Source: Flexivirga aerilata
GTDB lineage: Bacteria > Actinomycetota > Actinomycetes > Actinomycetales > Dermatophilaceae
Assembly: GCF_013002715.1 (NCBI RefSeq)
Contig: NZ_JABENB010000002.1
Span: forward strand, 1 to 64,000
Direction of reading: 5' to 3'
Length of the DNA stretch: 64,000 nucleotides
This document shows, one piece after another, positions 57,161 through 64,000 of the stretch; the first letter of the stretch is position 1; the number at the start of each line of letters is the position of its first letter. Below the pieces are notes generated by a model. It was not told the DNA's origin and did no database searches. It was given only the letters and a program-made list of their open reading frames with translations. Both the position numbers and the translations under genes were made by a program.

Positions 57161-57835
57161 GTGCTACTGCTCGCCATCGACACCGCCACCTCCGCCGTCA
57201 CGGTCGCCGTGCACGACGGCGACCGCGTGCTCGGCGAGCACACCGAGGTCGAGGCGCGTCGCCACGCGGAGATCCTGACGCCGACGATCGAGCGGGTGAT
57301 GGACCAGGCCGGTCGCCGGCCCGCCGACCTCACCGCCATAGCCGTCGGCGTCGGACCCGGCCCCTTCACCGGATTGCGGGTCGGTGTCGCCACGGCGGTC
57401 ACCCTCGGCCTGGCGCTGGACGTGCCGGCATACGGCGTCTGCAGTCTCGACGCCATCGCCCAGTCGGTGCGCGAGTCGGGTATGGCGCAGGACTTCCTGG
57501 TCGCGACCGACGCCCGGCGCAAGGAGGTCTACTGGGCGCGCTACCGCAGCGGTGCCGACCGAGTCGAGCGCGTGTCCGGGCTGCCCGGGGTCGACAAGCC
57601 GGGGGAGCTGCCCGAGCAGGTGCGGACCCTGCCGGTCGCGGGTCGCGGCCCGCTGCTCTATCCCGAGGCGTTCGGCAAGGCCCTCGAGCCGGTCGATGCC
57701 GATGCCGCCTCACTGGCCGGCTTCGCCCTGGGCGAGCTCGCGGCCGGCCGGGAACTGTTGCCGGTGCAACCGCTCTACCTGCGGCAGCCCGACGCCCAGC
57801 CCGCGTCGGCGCAGAAGTCGGTGCTGGCGAGATGA
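57161..57835 (+). CDS. tsaB: tRNA threonylcarbamoyladenosine synthesis protein TsaB
   Basis: The 224-residue scaffold partner of TsaD has the ASKHA N-terminus LLLAIDTATSAVTVAVHD and the loop VGVGPGPFTGLRVGVATAV. It lacks the metal-binding residues of TsaD, as expected. GTG at 57161 is fixed by TACCCT ending 6 nt upstream, an internal leaderless promoter within the glmS-tsaD operon. Its stop overlaps the rimI ATG. Confidence 0.94.
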   Translation: MLLLAIDTATSAVTVAVHDGDRVLGEHTEVEARRHAEILTPTIERVMDQAGRRPADLTAIAVGVGPGPFTGLRVGVATAVTLGLALDVPAYGVCSLDAIAQSVRESGMAQDFLVATDARRKEVYWARYRSGADRVERVSGLPGVDKPGELPEQVRTLPVAGRGPLLYPEAFGKALEPVDADAASLAGFALGELAAGRELLPVQPLYLRQPDAQPASAQKSVLAR

Positions 57836-58359
57836 GCACCTCGATGAGCACCTCAATGAGCACTGCGGCGAGCACCCCCGCGAAGACCCCGCAGGCGAGC
57901 ATCCGGCTGCGGCCCGTCGAATGGCCGGACATCGACGCCCTGACCGCCCTCGACAGCGAGCTCTTCCCGGATGACGCGTGGTCGGCGCAGTCGTGGTGGG
58001 CCGAGCTCGCGGGCCGCCCTCGCCGGCGCTACATCGTCGCCACCGCAGGGGATGCGGTGGTCGGCTATGCCGGCGTCGATTGCACCGGCCAGACCGCCGA
58101 CGTGATGACCGTGGGCGTCGCACCCGCCGCGCAAGGCAGCGGGCTGGGCCGCCGGCTGCTCGACTGGATGATCCGGGAGGCCGCGGACTCGGGTGCCGAA
58201 GCGCTGCTTCTCGAGGTGCGTGCCGACAACGAGCGGGCCCGAAACCTATATCTGCGAGCGGGATTCGAGCAGCTGCAGACCCGCCGCGGCTACTACCAAC
58301 CCGGCGGCGTCGACGCGCACGTGATGCGGCTGCTGCTGACCGAGGAGGCGACATCATGA
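57832..58359 (+). CDS. rimI: ribosomal-protein-S18-alanine N-acetyltransferase RimI
   Basis: The roughly 175-residue GNAT enzyme acetylates protein N-termini, classically S18. It has [20 protein letters not shown] for acetyl-CoA binding and [20 protein letters not shown], a RimI signature. The 5' end consists of three 12-bp copies (ATGAGCACCTCG-type), giving [12 protein letters not shown] and three possible in-frame ATG starts at 57832, 57844 and 57856. The first overlaps the tsaB stop. It lies between tsaB and tsaD, its usual place. Confidence 0.93.
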   Translation: MSTSMSTSMSTAASTPAKTPQASIRLRPVEWPDIDALTALDSELFPDDAWSAQSWWAELAGRPRRRYIVATAGDAVVGYAGVDCTGQTADVMTVGVAPAAQGSGLGRRLLDWMIREAADSGAEALLLEVRADNERARNLYLRAGFEQLQTRRGYYQPGGVDAHVMRLLLTEEATS

Positions 58360-59402
58360 GCGGGTCACTGATCCTCGGCGTCGAGAGCTCGTGCGACGAG
58401 ACCGGCGTCGCCTTCGTGCGCGGCAACGAACTGCTCGGCGACGTGGTGGCGAGCAGCGTCGACGAGCATGCGCGCTTCGGCGGCGTCGTCCCTGAGGTGG
58501 CCAGCCGCGCCCACCTCGAAGCATTGGTGCCGACGATCCGCCGGGCCTGCGAGGAGACCGGTCACCGGCTCGCCGATGTCGACGCGATCGCGGTGACCTC
58601 GGGTCCCGGGCTGGCCGGCGCGCTCATGGTTGGGGTGTCCGCGGCCAAGGCGCTGTCCTGGGCCTTGGACAAGCCGCTCTACGGCGTCAACCATCTCGCG
58701 GCGCACGTGTGTGCCGACGTACTCGATCACGGTCCGCTGCCGGAACCCACTGTGGCGCTGCTGGTTTCGGGCGGCCACACCAACCTGCTGCTGGTCCGTG
58801 ACATTGCCTCCGACGTGGTCGAGCTGGGCAGCACGATCGACGATGCCGCGGGCGAGGCGTTCGACAAGGTTGCCCGGGTGCTGGAGCTGCCCTACCCGGG
58901 CGGGCCGCACATCGAGCGCGCCGCCGCGACCGGTGACCCGCAGGCGATCCGCTTCCCGCGCGGGCTGACCGCGCGCAAGGATCTGGACAAGCACCGCTTC
59001 GACTACTCCTTCTCGGGTCTGAAGACCGCCGTGGTGCGGTGGGTCCAGGAGCGGCAGCTCGCCGGTGAGCCGGTGCCGGTGGCCGACGTCGCGGCCAGCT
59101 TCAACGAGGCAGTCGCGGACGTGCTGACCGCGAAGGCGATCGACGCGTGCCGCACCTACGGCATCACCGACCTGCAGATCGGCGGCGGCGTGACCGCCAA
59201 CTCGCGACTCCGGGCGCTCGCCGAGGAACGCTGCGCCGAGGCCGGCATCAGCCTGCGCGTGCCCCGCGTGCGACTCTGCACCGACAACGGCGCGATGGTC
59301 GCCGCGCTCGGGTCACAGATGGTGCAGCGCGGACTGCCGCCGAGTTCCCTTGACCTGCCTGCTGATTCGTCAATGCCGGTGAGTGAGGTCAAGGCTTCCT
59401 GA
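58356..59402 (+). CDS. tsaD: tRNA N6-threonylcarbamoyltransferase TsaD
   Basis: The 348-residue catalytic subunit transfers the threonylcarbamoyl group to A37 of tRNA. Metal-binding His residues lie in [14 protein letters not shown]. Other family blocks are [30 protein letters not shown] and [19 protein letters not shown]. The ATG overlaps the rimI stop by 3 bp. The gene closes the operon; the tandem repeat begins 30 bp after its stop, and no conventional terminator is visible. Confidence 0.96.
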   Translation: MSGSLILGVESSCDETGVAFVRGNELLGDVVASSVDEHARFGGVVPEVASRAHLEALVPTIRRACEETGHRLADVDAIAVTSGPGLAGALMVGVSAAKALSWALDKPLYGVNHLAAHVCADVLDHGPLPEPTVALLVSGGHTNLLLVRDIASDVVELGSTIDDAAGEAFDKVARVLELPYPGGPHIERAAATGDPQAIRFPRGLTARKDLDKHRFDYSFSGLKTAVVRWVQERQLAGEPVPVADVAASFNEAVADVLTAKAIDACRTYGITDLQIGGGVTANSRLRALAEERCAEAGISLRVPRVRLCTDNGAMVAALGSQMVQRGLPPSSLDLPADSSMPVSEVKAS

Positions 59403-59432
59403 GGGGGCGGCGCCGCGGTGCGCCGCGGGTGT

Positions 59433-59687
59433 GCGGCGTACAGCGTGCAGAAGTCGCGACGGTTGCGGGGTGTGCACGAGTTTGCGGCGTATGGCGTACA
59501 GAAGTCGCGACGGTTGCGGGGTGTGCACGCGAAAGCGGCGTATGGCGTGCAGAAGTCGCGACAGTTGCGGGGTGTGCACGGGGTTGCGGCGTATGGCGTG
59601 CAGAAGTCGCGACGGTTGCGGGTGTGCACGGGTTCGGCGGCGTATGGCGTGCAGAAGTCGCGACGGTTGCGGGTTACGCACGCGCAC
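59433..59687. repeat. 51-bp tandem repeat, five units
   Basis: Five units begin at 59433, 59484, 59535, 59586 and 59637, each exactly 51 bp. The conserved part includes GCGGCGTATGGCGTGCAGAA, then GTCGCGACGGTTGCGGGGTG and TGCAC, with only about five variable bases between units. Each unit holds the palindrome GTCGCGAC and short GTGCA/TGCAC arms, and units 2-5 contain the octamer GTATGGCG. Both strands are open through the array because 51 is a multiple of three, but I see no evidence of translation. The rest of the gap to 59724 shows nothing further. Confidence 0.95.
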
Positions 59688-59724
59688 CTCGCCCGCCCTC
59701 GCCCGCACTCGCGCCGGCCGAACG

Positions 59725-60246
59725 TCACACCCCGGCCGGCGGCGCGTCGGGATCGCCGCCGAGGCTCTTCTGGAACCACGCGACATCACGCCACGCGCCG
59801 TGCTTCCAGCCGATGCGCCGGTAGATGCCGACCTCGGTGAAGCCGAGCGCCCGGTGCAGGGCGAGGCTCGCGTCGTTCGGCAGCGTGATGCCCGCGCACG
59901 CCATCCGCATGCCGTCCGTCGTGAGCCGGGCGAGCAGTTCGTCATACAGCGCCCGGCCGACGCCGCGGCCGCGGGCGGCGGGATCGAGATAGACGCTGAC
60001 TTCGCAGGAGAAGCGGTAGGCGGCGCGCCCCTTGAACGGCCCGGCATACGCGTAACCGACGGTGTTGCCGTCGTTTTCGGCGATCAGCCACGCGTGCCGA
60101 CGTTGCGCCTCCTCGATGCGGTGGCGGAACTCGGCGGCGTCCGGCGGCTCGGTCTCGAAGGTCACCTCCGTCTCGGTGACGTATGGCGCATAGATGGCCG
60201 CGCAGGCCGCGGCGTCGGAGTCGGCGACCGCGTCGCGGATCAGCAC
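59725..60246 (-). CDS. GNAT acetyltransferase (phosphinothricin acetyltransferase-like)
   Basis: The 173-residue enzyme matches the Pat/Bar/YncA group: IRDAVADSDAAACAAIYAPY at the start, then VSVYLDPAARGRGVGRALYD for acetyl-CoA binding and GITLPNDASLALHRALGFTE. The C-terminus GWKHGAWRDVAWFQKSL is characteristic. The natural substrate may be an amino acid or a methionine derivative; herbicide resistance should not be assumed. The GTG start overlaps the end of the GH3 lipoprotein gene by 7 bp, so the two are co-transcribed. Confidence 0.9.
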   Translation of the reverse strand: MLIRDAVADSDAAACAAIYAPYVTETEVTFETEPPDAAEFRHRIEEAQRRHAWLIAENDGNTVGYAYAGPFKGRAAYRFSCEVSVYLDPAARGRGVGRALYDELLARLTTDGMRMACAGITLPNDASLALHRALGFTEVGIYRRIGWKHGAWRDVAWFQKSLGGDPDAPPAGV

Positions 60247-61604
60247 GTGAGCAGACCCATGCGCTCCTTGAGCGCGAGCACCCGCTGCTCGGCGGCCTGC
60301 AGCTTCTGCGCGAACGCCTTGTCCGAGGCGCCGCGCGCCGTCAGCGCCGAGATCATCGCCCGGGTGTCGGCCGGCCGGCCGGTGAGCACGATGTCGCCGC
60401 CGGCCGCGACGAAGCGGACCGCACGTTCGCCCGGAGGCGTGCCGGCGACGGCCACGGCGTTCATGTCGTCGGTGACGACCACGCCCTGCCAGCCCAGTTT
60501 GCCGCGCAGCAATCCGTCGATGATCGCCGACGAGAAGGGCGCCTGGTTGGCCTGGTCGAGCTTCGGATAGCGCGCCGACGACATCATGACCAGGTCTGCG
60601 CCGGCTTTGATGCCGGCCGAAAACGCCTGCAAATAAGGGTCGTTCGCGCTCATCACGGCATCGGAGATGCCGCTGCTGGTGATGTCGGTGTTGCCGGTGA
60701 TCCGGCCGATGCCGGGGAAGTGCTTCACGGTCGCCGCGACGTTCGCCCGGCCGAGGCCCTGCACCACGTCGGTCACGGCCGTGCCGACGACGCTCGGGTC
60801 GTTGCCGTATTCGCGGCCGTAGCGGCCGATCGGCTGGTTGGCGGTGCCAATCGACGCCGGCACGGTGTCGGCGACCGGGGCGAGGTTGACGTTGACCCCC
60901 GCCGACCGCAACTGCGCGCCGATCGTGGCGGCATAGGACTCCCGTTGTGCGGCGGGCATCGTGCCCTGGTCGCGCGCCGACACCAGGCGGGTGAATCCTG
61001 CCCCCTTGAGCTGCTGGACCGCGCCGCCCTCCTGGTCGGCGGCGATCAACAGCGGGACACCGCCGGTGGCAGCCGAGGTCGCCTGGCGTTGCAGGTGATG
61101 GGAGGTGGCGGCGACCTTCGGCATACCGGTCCAGCCGCCGAGGTAGATCACGTTGCCGACGTGATCGCCGGCGATGTAGGAGTCGACCGCGGTCTGCGGG
61201 GCGTTGCCGTCGATGCCGATCATCAGCAGTTGCCCGACGCGTTGCTCCGGGGTCAGCCGGTCATAGGTGCGCCGCACGCAGCTGCTCGCCGGCACTGCTG
61301 CCCCCGACGGGCGGCTGGAGGAGGCCGACGGCGCGCTCGACGCGCTCGCACTCGGGCTCGACGCACTCGCAGACGCCGAGCGTGTGCGGGAGGGCGACGA
61401 CGCAGATGTCGACGCGGAGGCGGCCGGCGCACCGGACGTGGCGGAGGGGGCACTCGCGCTGCCGGCGGCATCTCCCGAGTTGCTGGTGCAGCCGGTCAGC
61501 ACCAGCGGCACGGTGACGCCGAGGGCGAGCACCACCCGCAGGCGGTGACCTGTCGGACCTGTCGGACCTGTTGAACCCGTGGGACCTGTCGAAACTGTCG
61601 GCAC
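60240..61604 (-). CDS. nagZ: GH3 beta-N-acetylglucosaminidase-like lipoprotein
   Basis: The roughly 454-residue precursor has a lipobox (VPLVLTGC, Cys about residue 40) and then a Ser/Ala linker of about 65 residues. The glycoside hydrolase family 3 domain follows, with KHFPGIGRITGNTDITSSGI and the nucleophile Asp in VVTDDMNAVAVAG. It probably trims N-acetylglucosamine from wall fragments at the cell surface. The classic KHFPGHGxxxxDSH motif is altered here (GIG and NTD), so activity could differ. GTG at 61604 is favoured by TACCGT 7 nt upstream; 61610 is the longest start. The N-terminus has a collagen-like GPTGSTGPTGPTG run before the signal helix. Confidence 0.87.
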   Translation of the reverse strand: MPTVSTGPTGSTGPTGPTGHRLRVVLALGVTVPLVLTGCTSNSGDAAGSASAPSATSGAPAASASTSASSPSRTRSASASASSPSASASSAPSASSSRPSGAAVPASSCVRRTYDRLTPEQRVGQLLMIGIDGNAPQTAVDSYIAGDHVGNVIYLGGWTGMPKVAATSHHLQRQATSAATGGVPLLIAADQEGGAVQQLKGAGFTRLVSARDQGTMPAAQRESYAATIGAQLRSAGVNVNLAPVADTVPASIGTANQPIGRYGREYGNDPSVVGTAVTDVVQGLGRANVAATVKHFPGIGRITGNTDITSSGISDAVMSANDPYLQAFSAGIKAGADLVMMSSARYPKLDQANQAPFSSAIIDGLLRGKLGWQGVVVTDDMNAVAVAGTPPGERAVRFVAAGGDIVLTGRPADTRAMISALTARGASDKAFAQKLQAAEQRVLALKERMGLLTC

Positions 61605-61640
61605 GACCACGACGGTAACGCAGGCGGAGCGCCGGATCGG

Positions 61641-62867
61641 TCAGGGAAGCGGCGCGAGCATCAGCACGGCTTGGGCGCCGCCGACCCGGGTGAGCAGGAT
61701 GGTGCCGGTCGCCGATCCGCTGAGGCGCAACTGGCGGCGCAGCTGGTCGGTGTCGACGCTCGCCCCGCGCTTCTTGATCGTCAGCCGGCCGATGTCATGA
61801 TCGCGTGCCCACGCACGAAGTGCCTTGACGTTGAAGGGGATTGCGTCAAGCACGGCGTACTTCTTCGCCCAGGGCACGACGACGTCGCGCGGTGAGGTGA
61901 CCACCCCGAGCCCGCCGTCGAGCTCGCTGCCGTCGACCCGCCGCACCAGTGCGCCGGTCAGTCCCGCCCGGATCACCGCGCGGTCGGCCTCGTAGACGAA
62001 ACCGTGCAGCCGGTCCAGTCGCGCGGTCCGGCTCTCCGCGCCGACAGCGTCGTCCTCGCGCACCTCGTAGGCGAAGCGTCCGCTCACCACGACCGCGCAC
62101 CGGCCCGGCTGCCAGGCGAGTTCGCCCCACCAGAGCACGCATTCGAGCACTTCGCCGTCGAACGAGGTCCACTGCGCCTGCGTCCCGGCCGGGATCTGTG
62201 CGTGGCTGAACGCGGGGGACAGCTTCACACCGGCGCCCGGCATCCGGGCGCAGGTCTCGCGCACGAAGTCCCAGCTCGGCACGAGCTCGTCGAGCCGGAA
62301 GGTGCGCCGGGTGCGGCCGGTGATGTCCGCGACCCCGGGCGTACGCCGGGCCGGGTCCATCCAGACACCGGTGTCCGGCGCCACCTCGCGCGTCGGCAGC
62401 GGCACCGCCTCGGCGGCCTCGTGCCGGACCTTGGCCCGCTCCCAGGGACGCAGGTTGACCGCCGCCACGGCCGCGGTGAGCTCGTCGGCGTCGACCGCGG
62501 TCACCTGCAGTCCGGCCCGGGCGAACGCGCGGGCGTCGGCGCCGATGCCGCAGCCGAGGTCGAAGACGTGCCGCAGCCCCGAGTCGCGAAAACGGGCGGC
62601 GTGCAGCTGCGCGAGTTCGGACCGGGTCGCCTGCTCCAGGCCGTCGTCGGTGAAGAACATCTCCGCCGCGGCCTCGCCGAACTTGCGGGTCGCGCGGACG
62701 CGCAGACGCGACTGGGTCAGCGCCGCGCCGACCAGCTCGGCGTCGAAACCGGCGGCGCGCAGACGCCCGGCGAGCTCCAGGGCGGAGCTCTCGTCATACG
62801 GCGGGAGGGACTGCAGCAGACCCCAGCCCTCACCGGAGGTGAGACGCGCGAGGAGTGCCGGATCCAT
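61641..62867 (-). CDS. class I SAM-dependent methyltransferase with THUMP-like domain
   Basis: The 408-residue protein has the SAM-binding motif HVFDLGCGIGADARAFARAG near residue 100 and an acidic loop VTAVDADELTAAVAAVNL. WMDPARRTPG takes the place of motif IV. The C-terminal region (VRRVDGSELDGGLGVVTSPR, then IKKRGASVDTDQLRRQL) is the THUMP-like domain of actinobacterial homologues. An RNA substrate is plausible but not shown. The ATG at 62867 has GGAAGG 9 nt upstream; an ATG three codons earlier abuts that site. Confidence 0.88.
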   Translation of the reverse strand: MDPALLARLTSGEGWGLLQSLPPYDESSALELAGRLRAAGFDAELVGAALTQSRLRVRATRKFGEAAAEMFFTDDGLEQATRSELAQLHAARFRDSGLRHVFDLGCGIGADARAFARAGLQVTAVDADELTAAVAAVNLRPWERAKVRHEAAEAVPLPTREVAPDTGVWMDPARRTPGVADITGRTRRTFRLDELVPSWDFVRETCARMPGAGVKLSPAFSHAQIPAGTQAQWTSFDGEVLECVLWWGELAWQPGRCAVVVSGRFAYEVREDDAVGAESRTARLDRLHGFVYEADRAVIRAGLTGALVRRVDGSELDGGLGVVTSPRDVVVPWAKKYAVLDAIPFNVKALRAWARDHDIGRLTIKKRGASVDTDQLRRQLRLSGSATGTILLTRVGGAQAVLMLAPLP

Positions 62868-63019
62868 GCCGCACATCCTTCCGTATGACGAGGCGTCCGC
62901 GCCGGGCCGGTGCCGATGTCGGTGCAGTCGCCGGCCGGGCCCGGAGCGACCGGCGAGCTACGCTGCACACACCGCACTAGGGTGCGGATTGCCGCCGAAA
63001 CCCACCCGAGGAGTACCTC

Positions 63020-64000
63020 GTGCGCGAGATCGTCGTGTTCTCCGGCTCCGCCCACCCTGCGCTCGCCGACCGCATCTGCGGTCACCTCGGTGTGCCGCGC
63101 TCGCGGGTGGACATCCAGCGGTTCAGCAACGACTGCCTGCAGGCGCAGCTGCTCGCCAACTGCCGGCAGCGCGACGTCTACCTGATCCAGCCGCTGGTCC
63201 CGCCGACGCAGGACAACCTGATGGAGCTGCTGCTGATGATCGACGCCGCACGCGGTGCCTCGGCGGCACAGATCACGCCGGTGATCCCCTATTTCGCCTA
63301 CGCCCGCTCCGACAAGAAGGACGCCTCGCGCATCTCGATCGGTGGCCGGCTGGTGGCCGACATGCTGGCGACCGCGGGCGCCGACCGGGTCATCACGATG
63401 GCATTGCACGCCCCGCAGGTGCACGGCTTCTTCTCCACCCCGGTCGATCATCTGACCGCCATCGGCGTGCTCGCCGAGCACTTCCGGGTGCAGGATCTGT
63501 CCAACGCCGTCGTGGTGTCTCCGGACTTCGGAAACGCAAAGACCGCAACGCAATTCGCCCGGCTGCTCGGTCTGCCGGTCGCGGCGGGATCGAAGAAGCG
63601 GCTGGCCGACGACAAGGTCGTGATCGACACAATCGTCGGTGATGTCGCGGGCAAGCGGGCGATCGTGCTCGACGACGAGATCGCCACCGGCGGCTCGGTG
63701 ATCGAGCTGATGGATCGCCTCGCCGAGCAGGGCTGCACGTCGGCGGACGTCGCGTGCACGCACGGGCTCTTCGTCGGCCGCGCGGTCGAGCGCCTCTCGA
63801 CCCACCCGCTGATCCGGGAGGTCGTCACGACCGACACGGTGCCGCCGCCGACGGACTGGCCGCAGTTGCAGGTGATGTCGGTGTCGTCGCTGTTCGCGCA
63901 GGCGATCGCCCGGATCCACGACGGTGAGTCGGTCAGCAGCCTCTTCAACGGGGTCGACCCGTCACACGCCCCGCCCGAGGCGACGCTCCCGCTCGGCTGA
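63020..64000 (+). CDS. prs: ribose-phosphate pyrophosphokinase family protein
   Basis: The 326-residue protein has the PRPP-synthase double fold: VIPYFAYARSDKKDASRISI, ALHAPQVHGFFSTPVDHL and the PRPP loop AIVLDDEIATGGSVIELMDR. Several positions differ from canonical Prs (QRFSNDCLQAQLLANCRQRD in place of the FxDGE segment; PDFGNAKTATQFA in place of PDxGGVxRA). It may therefore be a divergent paralogue, with the housekeeping prs elsewhere. GTG start with GAGGAG 6 nt upstream. It ends exactly at the window edge with a stop codon, so it is complete. Confidence 0.85.
   Translation: MREIVVFSGSAHPALADRICGHLGVPRSRVDIQRFSNDCLQAQLLANCRQRDVYLIQPLVPPTQDNLMELLLMIDAARGASAAQITPVIPYFAYARSDKKDASRISIGGRLVADMLATAGADRVITMALHAPQVHGFFSTPVDHLTAIGVLAEHFRVQDLSNAVVVSPDFGNAKTATQFARLLGLPVAAGSKKRLADDKVVIDTIVGDVAGKRAIVLDDEIATGGSVIELMDRLAEQGCTSADVACTHGLFVGRAVERLSTHPLIREVVTTDTVPPPTDWPQLQVMSVSSLFAQAIARIHDGESVSSLFNGVDPSHAPPEATLPLG

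Noticed and set aside
59433..59687. CRISPR array
   Set aside because: The conserved block is 46 bp with only about 5 bp between copies, far too short for spacers, and no cas genes are present.
59383..59840. Repeat-encoded proteins on either strand of the 51-bp array
   Set aside because: Open frames arise because 51 is a multiple of three. The products are Arg- or Cys-rich, have no ribosome binding sites and lack normal third-position bias.
59725..60246. Antibiotic or herbicide resistance gene (bar/pat)
   Set aside because: Most chromosomal relatives of this GNAT group act on other substrates, and the context is a cell-wall glycosidase operon.

Overview
The window is high-GC DNA (about 70% G+C, nearly all third codon positions G or C) from an actinobacterium. 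Mycothiol S-conjugate amidase (Mca), the LysX lysyl-lipid synthase, the SOS mutasome (ImuA'/ImuB/DnaE2), a LexA box of the actinobacterial type and two gene orders resembling Mycobacterium tuberculosis (metB-greA-DUF4307-mca-small membrane protein-hemolysin III-uppS-phoH2-coaA, and glmS-acpS-nnr-alr-tsaE-tsaB-rimI-tsaD) all point there. My best guess is Micrococcales, near Dermacoccaceae or Intrasporangiaceae; the family is an inference. No prophage or complete insertion sequence is visible, so this is mostly core chromosome.

Layout. 1-161: end of an rRNA operon (5S rRNA and terminator). 0.2-8.7 kb: lysX, a phosphoribosyltransferase, a P-loop kinase with an amidohydrolase, a YyaL-type thioredoxin-domain protein and a Tat-exported glycine-rich protein. 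8.8-15 kb: regulatory pairs, namely an MFS exporter with a divergent MarR repressor, a ClpP pair with a convergent PopR/ClgR-like regulator, and an MFS transporter with a divergent LacI regulator. 15-22.6 kb: a Tat-exported hydrolase, then the SOS operon imuA'-imuB-dnaE2 and a divergent hydrolase sharing its LexA box. 22.6-30 kb: ferritin, a frameshifted DUF222/HNH gene, an acetyltransferase, a reductase, msrA, a decayed double-GNAT gene, an FHA-like protein and a lipoprotein. 30-42 kb: fused glycyl-tRNA synthetase, metB, an ABC exporter, greA, mca, hemolysin III and uppS. 42-50.6 kb: formate/nitrite channel, S66 family protein, phoH2, a secreted transglycosylase-like protein, a GntP permease and coaA. 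50.6-59.4 kb: one long operon for cell-wall precursors and tRNA t6A synthesis (glmS to tsaD). 59.4-64 kb: a five-copy 51-bp tandem repeat, an acetyltransferase, a GH3 lipoprotein, a methyltransferase and a PRPP-synthase family gene.

The most interesting signals are sequence-level. (1) The octamer GTATGNCG (or CGNCATAC) occurs about 95 times by my eye count, against roughly 6-7 expected from base composition, and almost every GTATG in the window lies inside it. This resembles a highly iterated genomic motif such as cyanobacterial HIP1. (2) The ClpP pair and the PopR-like regulator each carry a 3-nt-spaced palindrome centred 49-50 bp before the start codon, and the regulator ends in Ala-Ala, matching a self-limiting backup-protease circuit. 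(3) A 9 x 11-bp tandem repeat lies upstream of ferritin, and a 5 x 51-bp repeat follows tsaD. (4) Many genes start 6-8 nt after a -10 hexamer, implying leaderless mRNAs, which also helps to fix several start codons.
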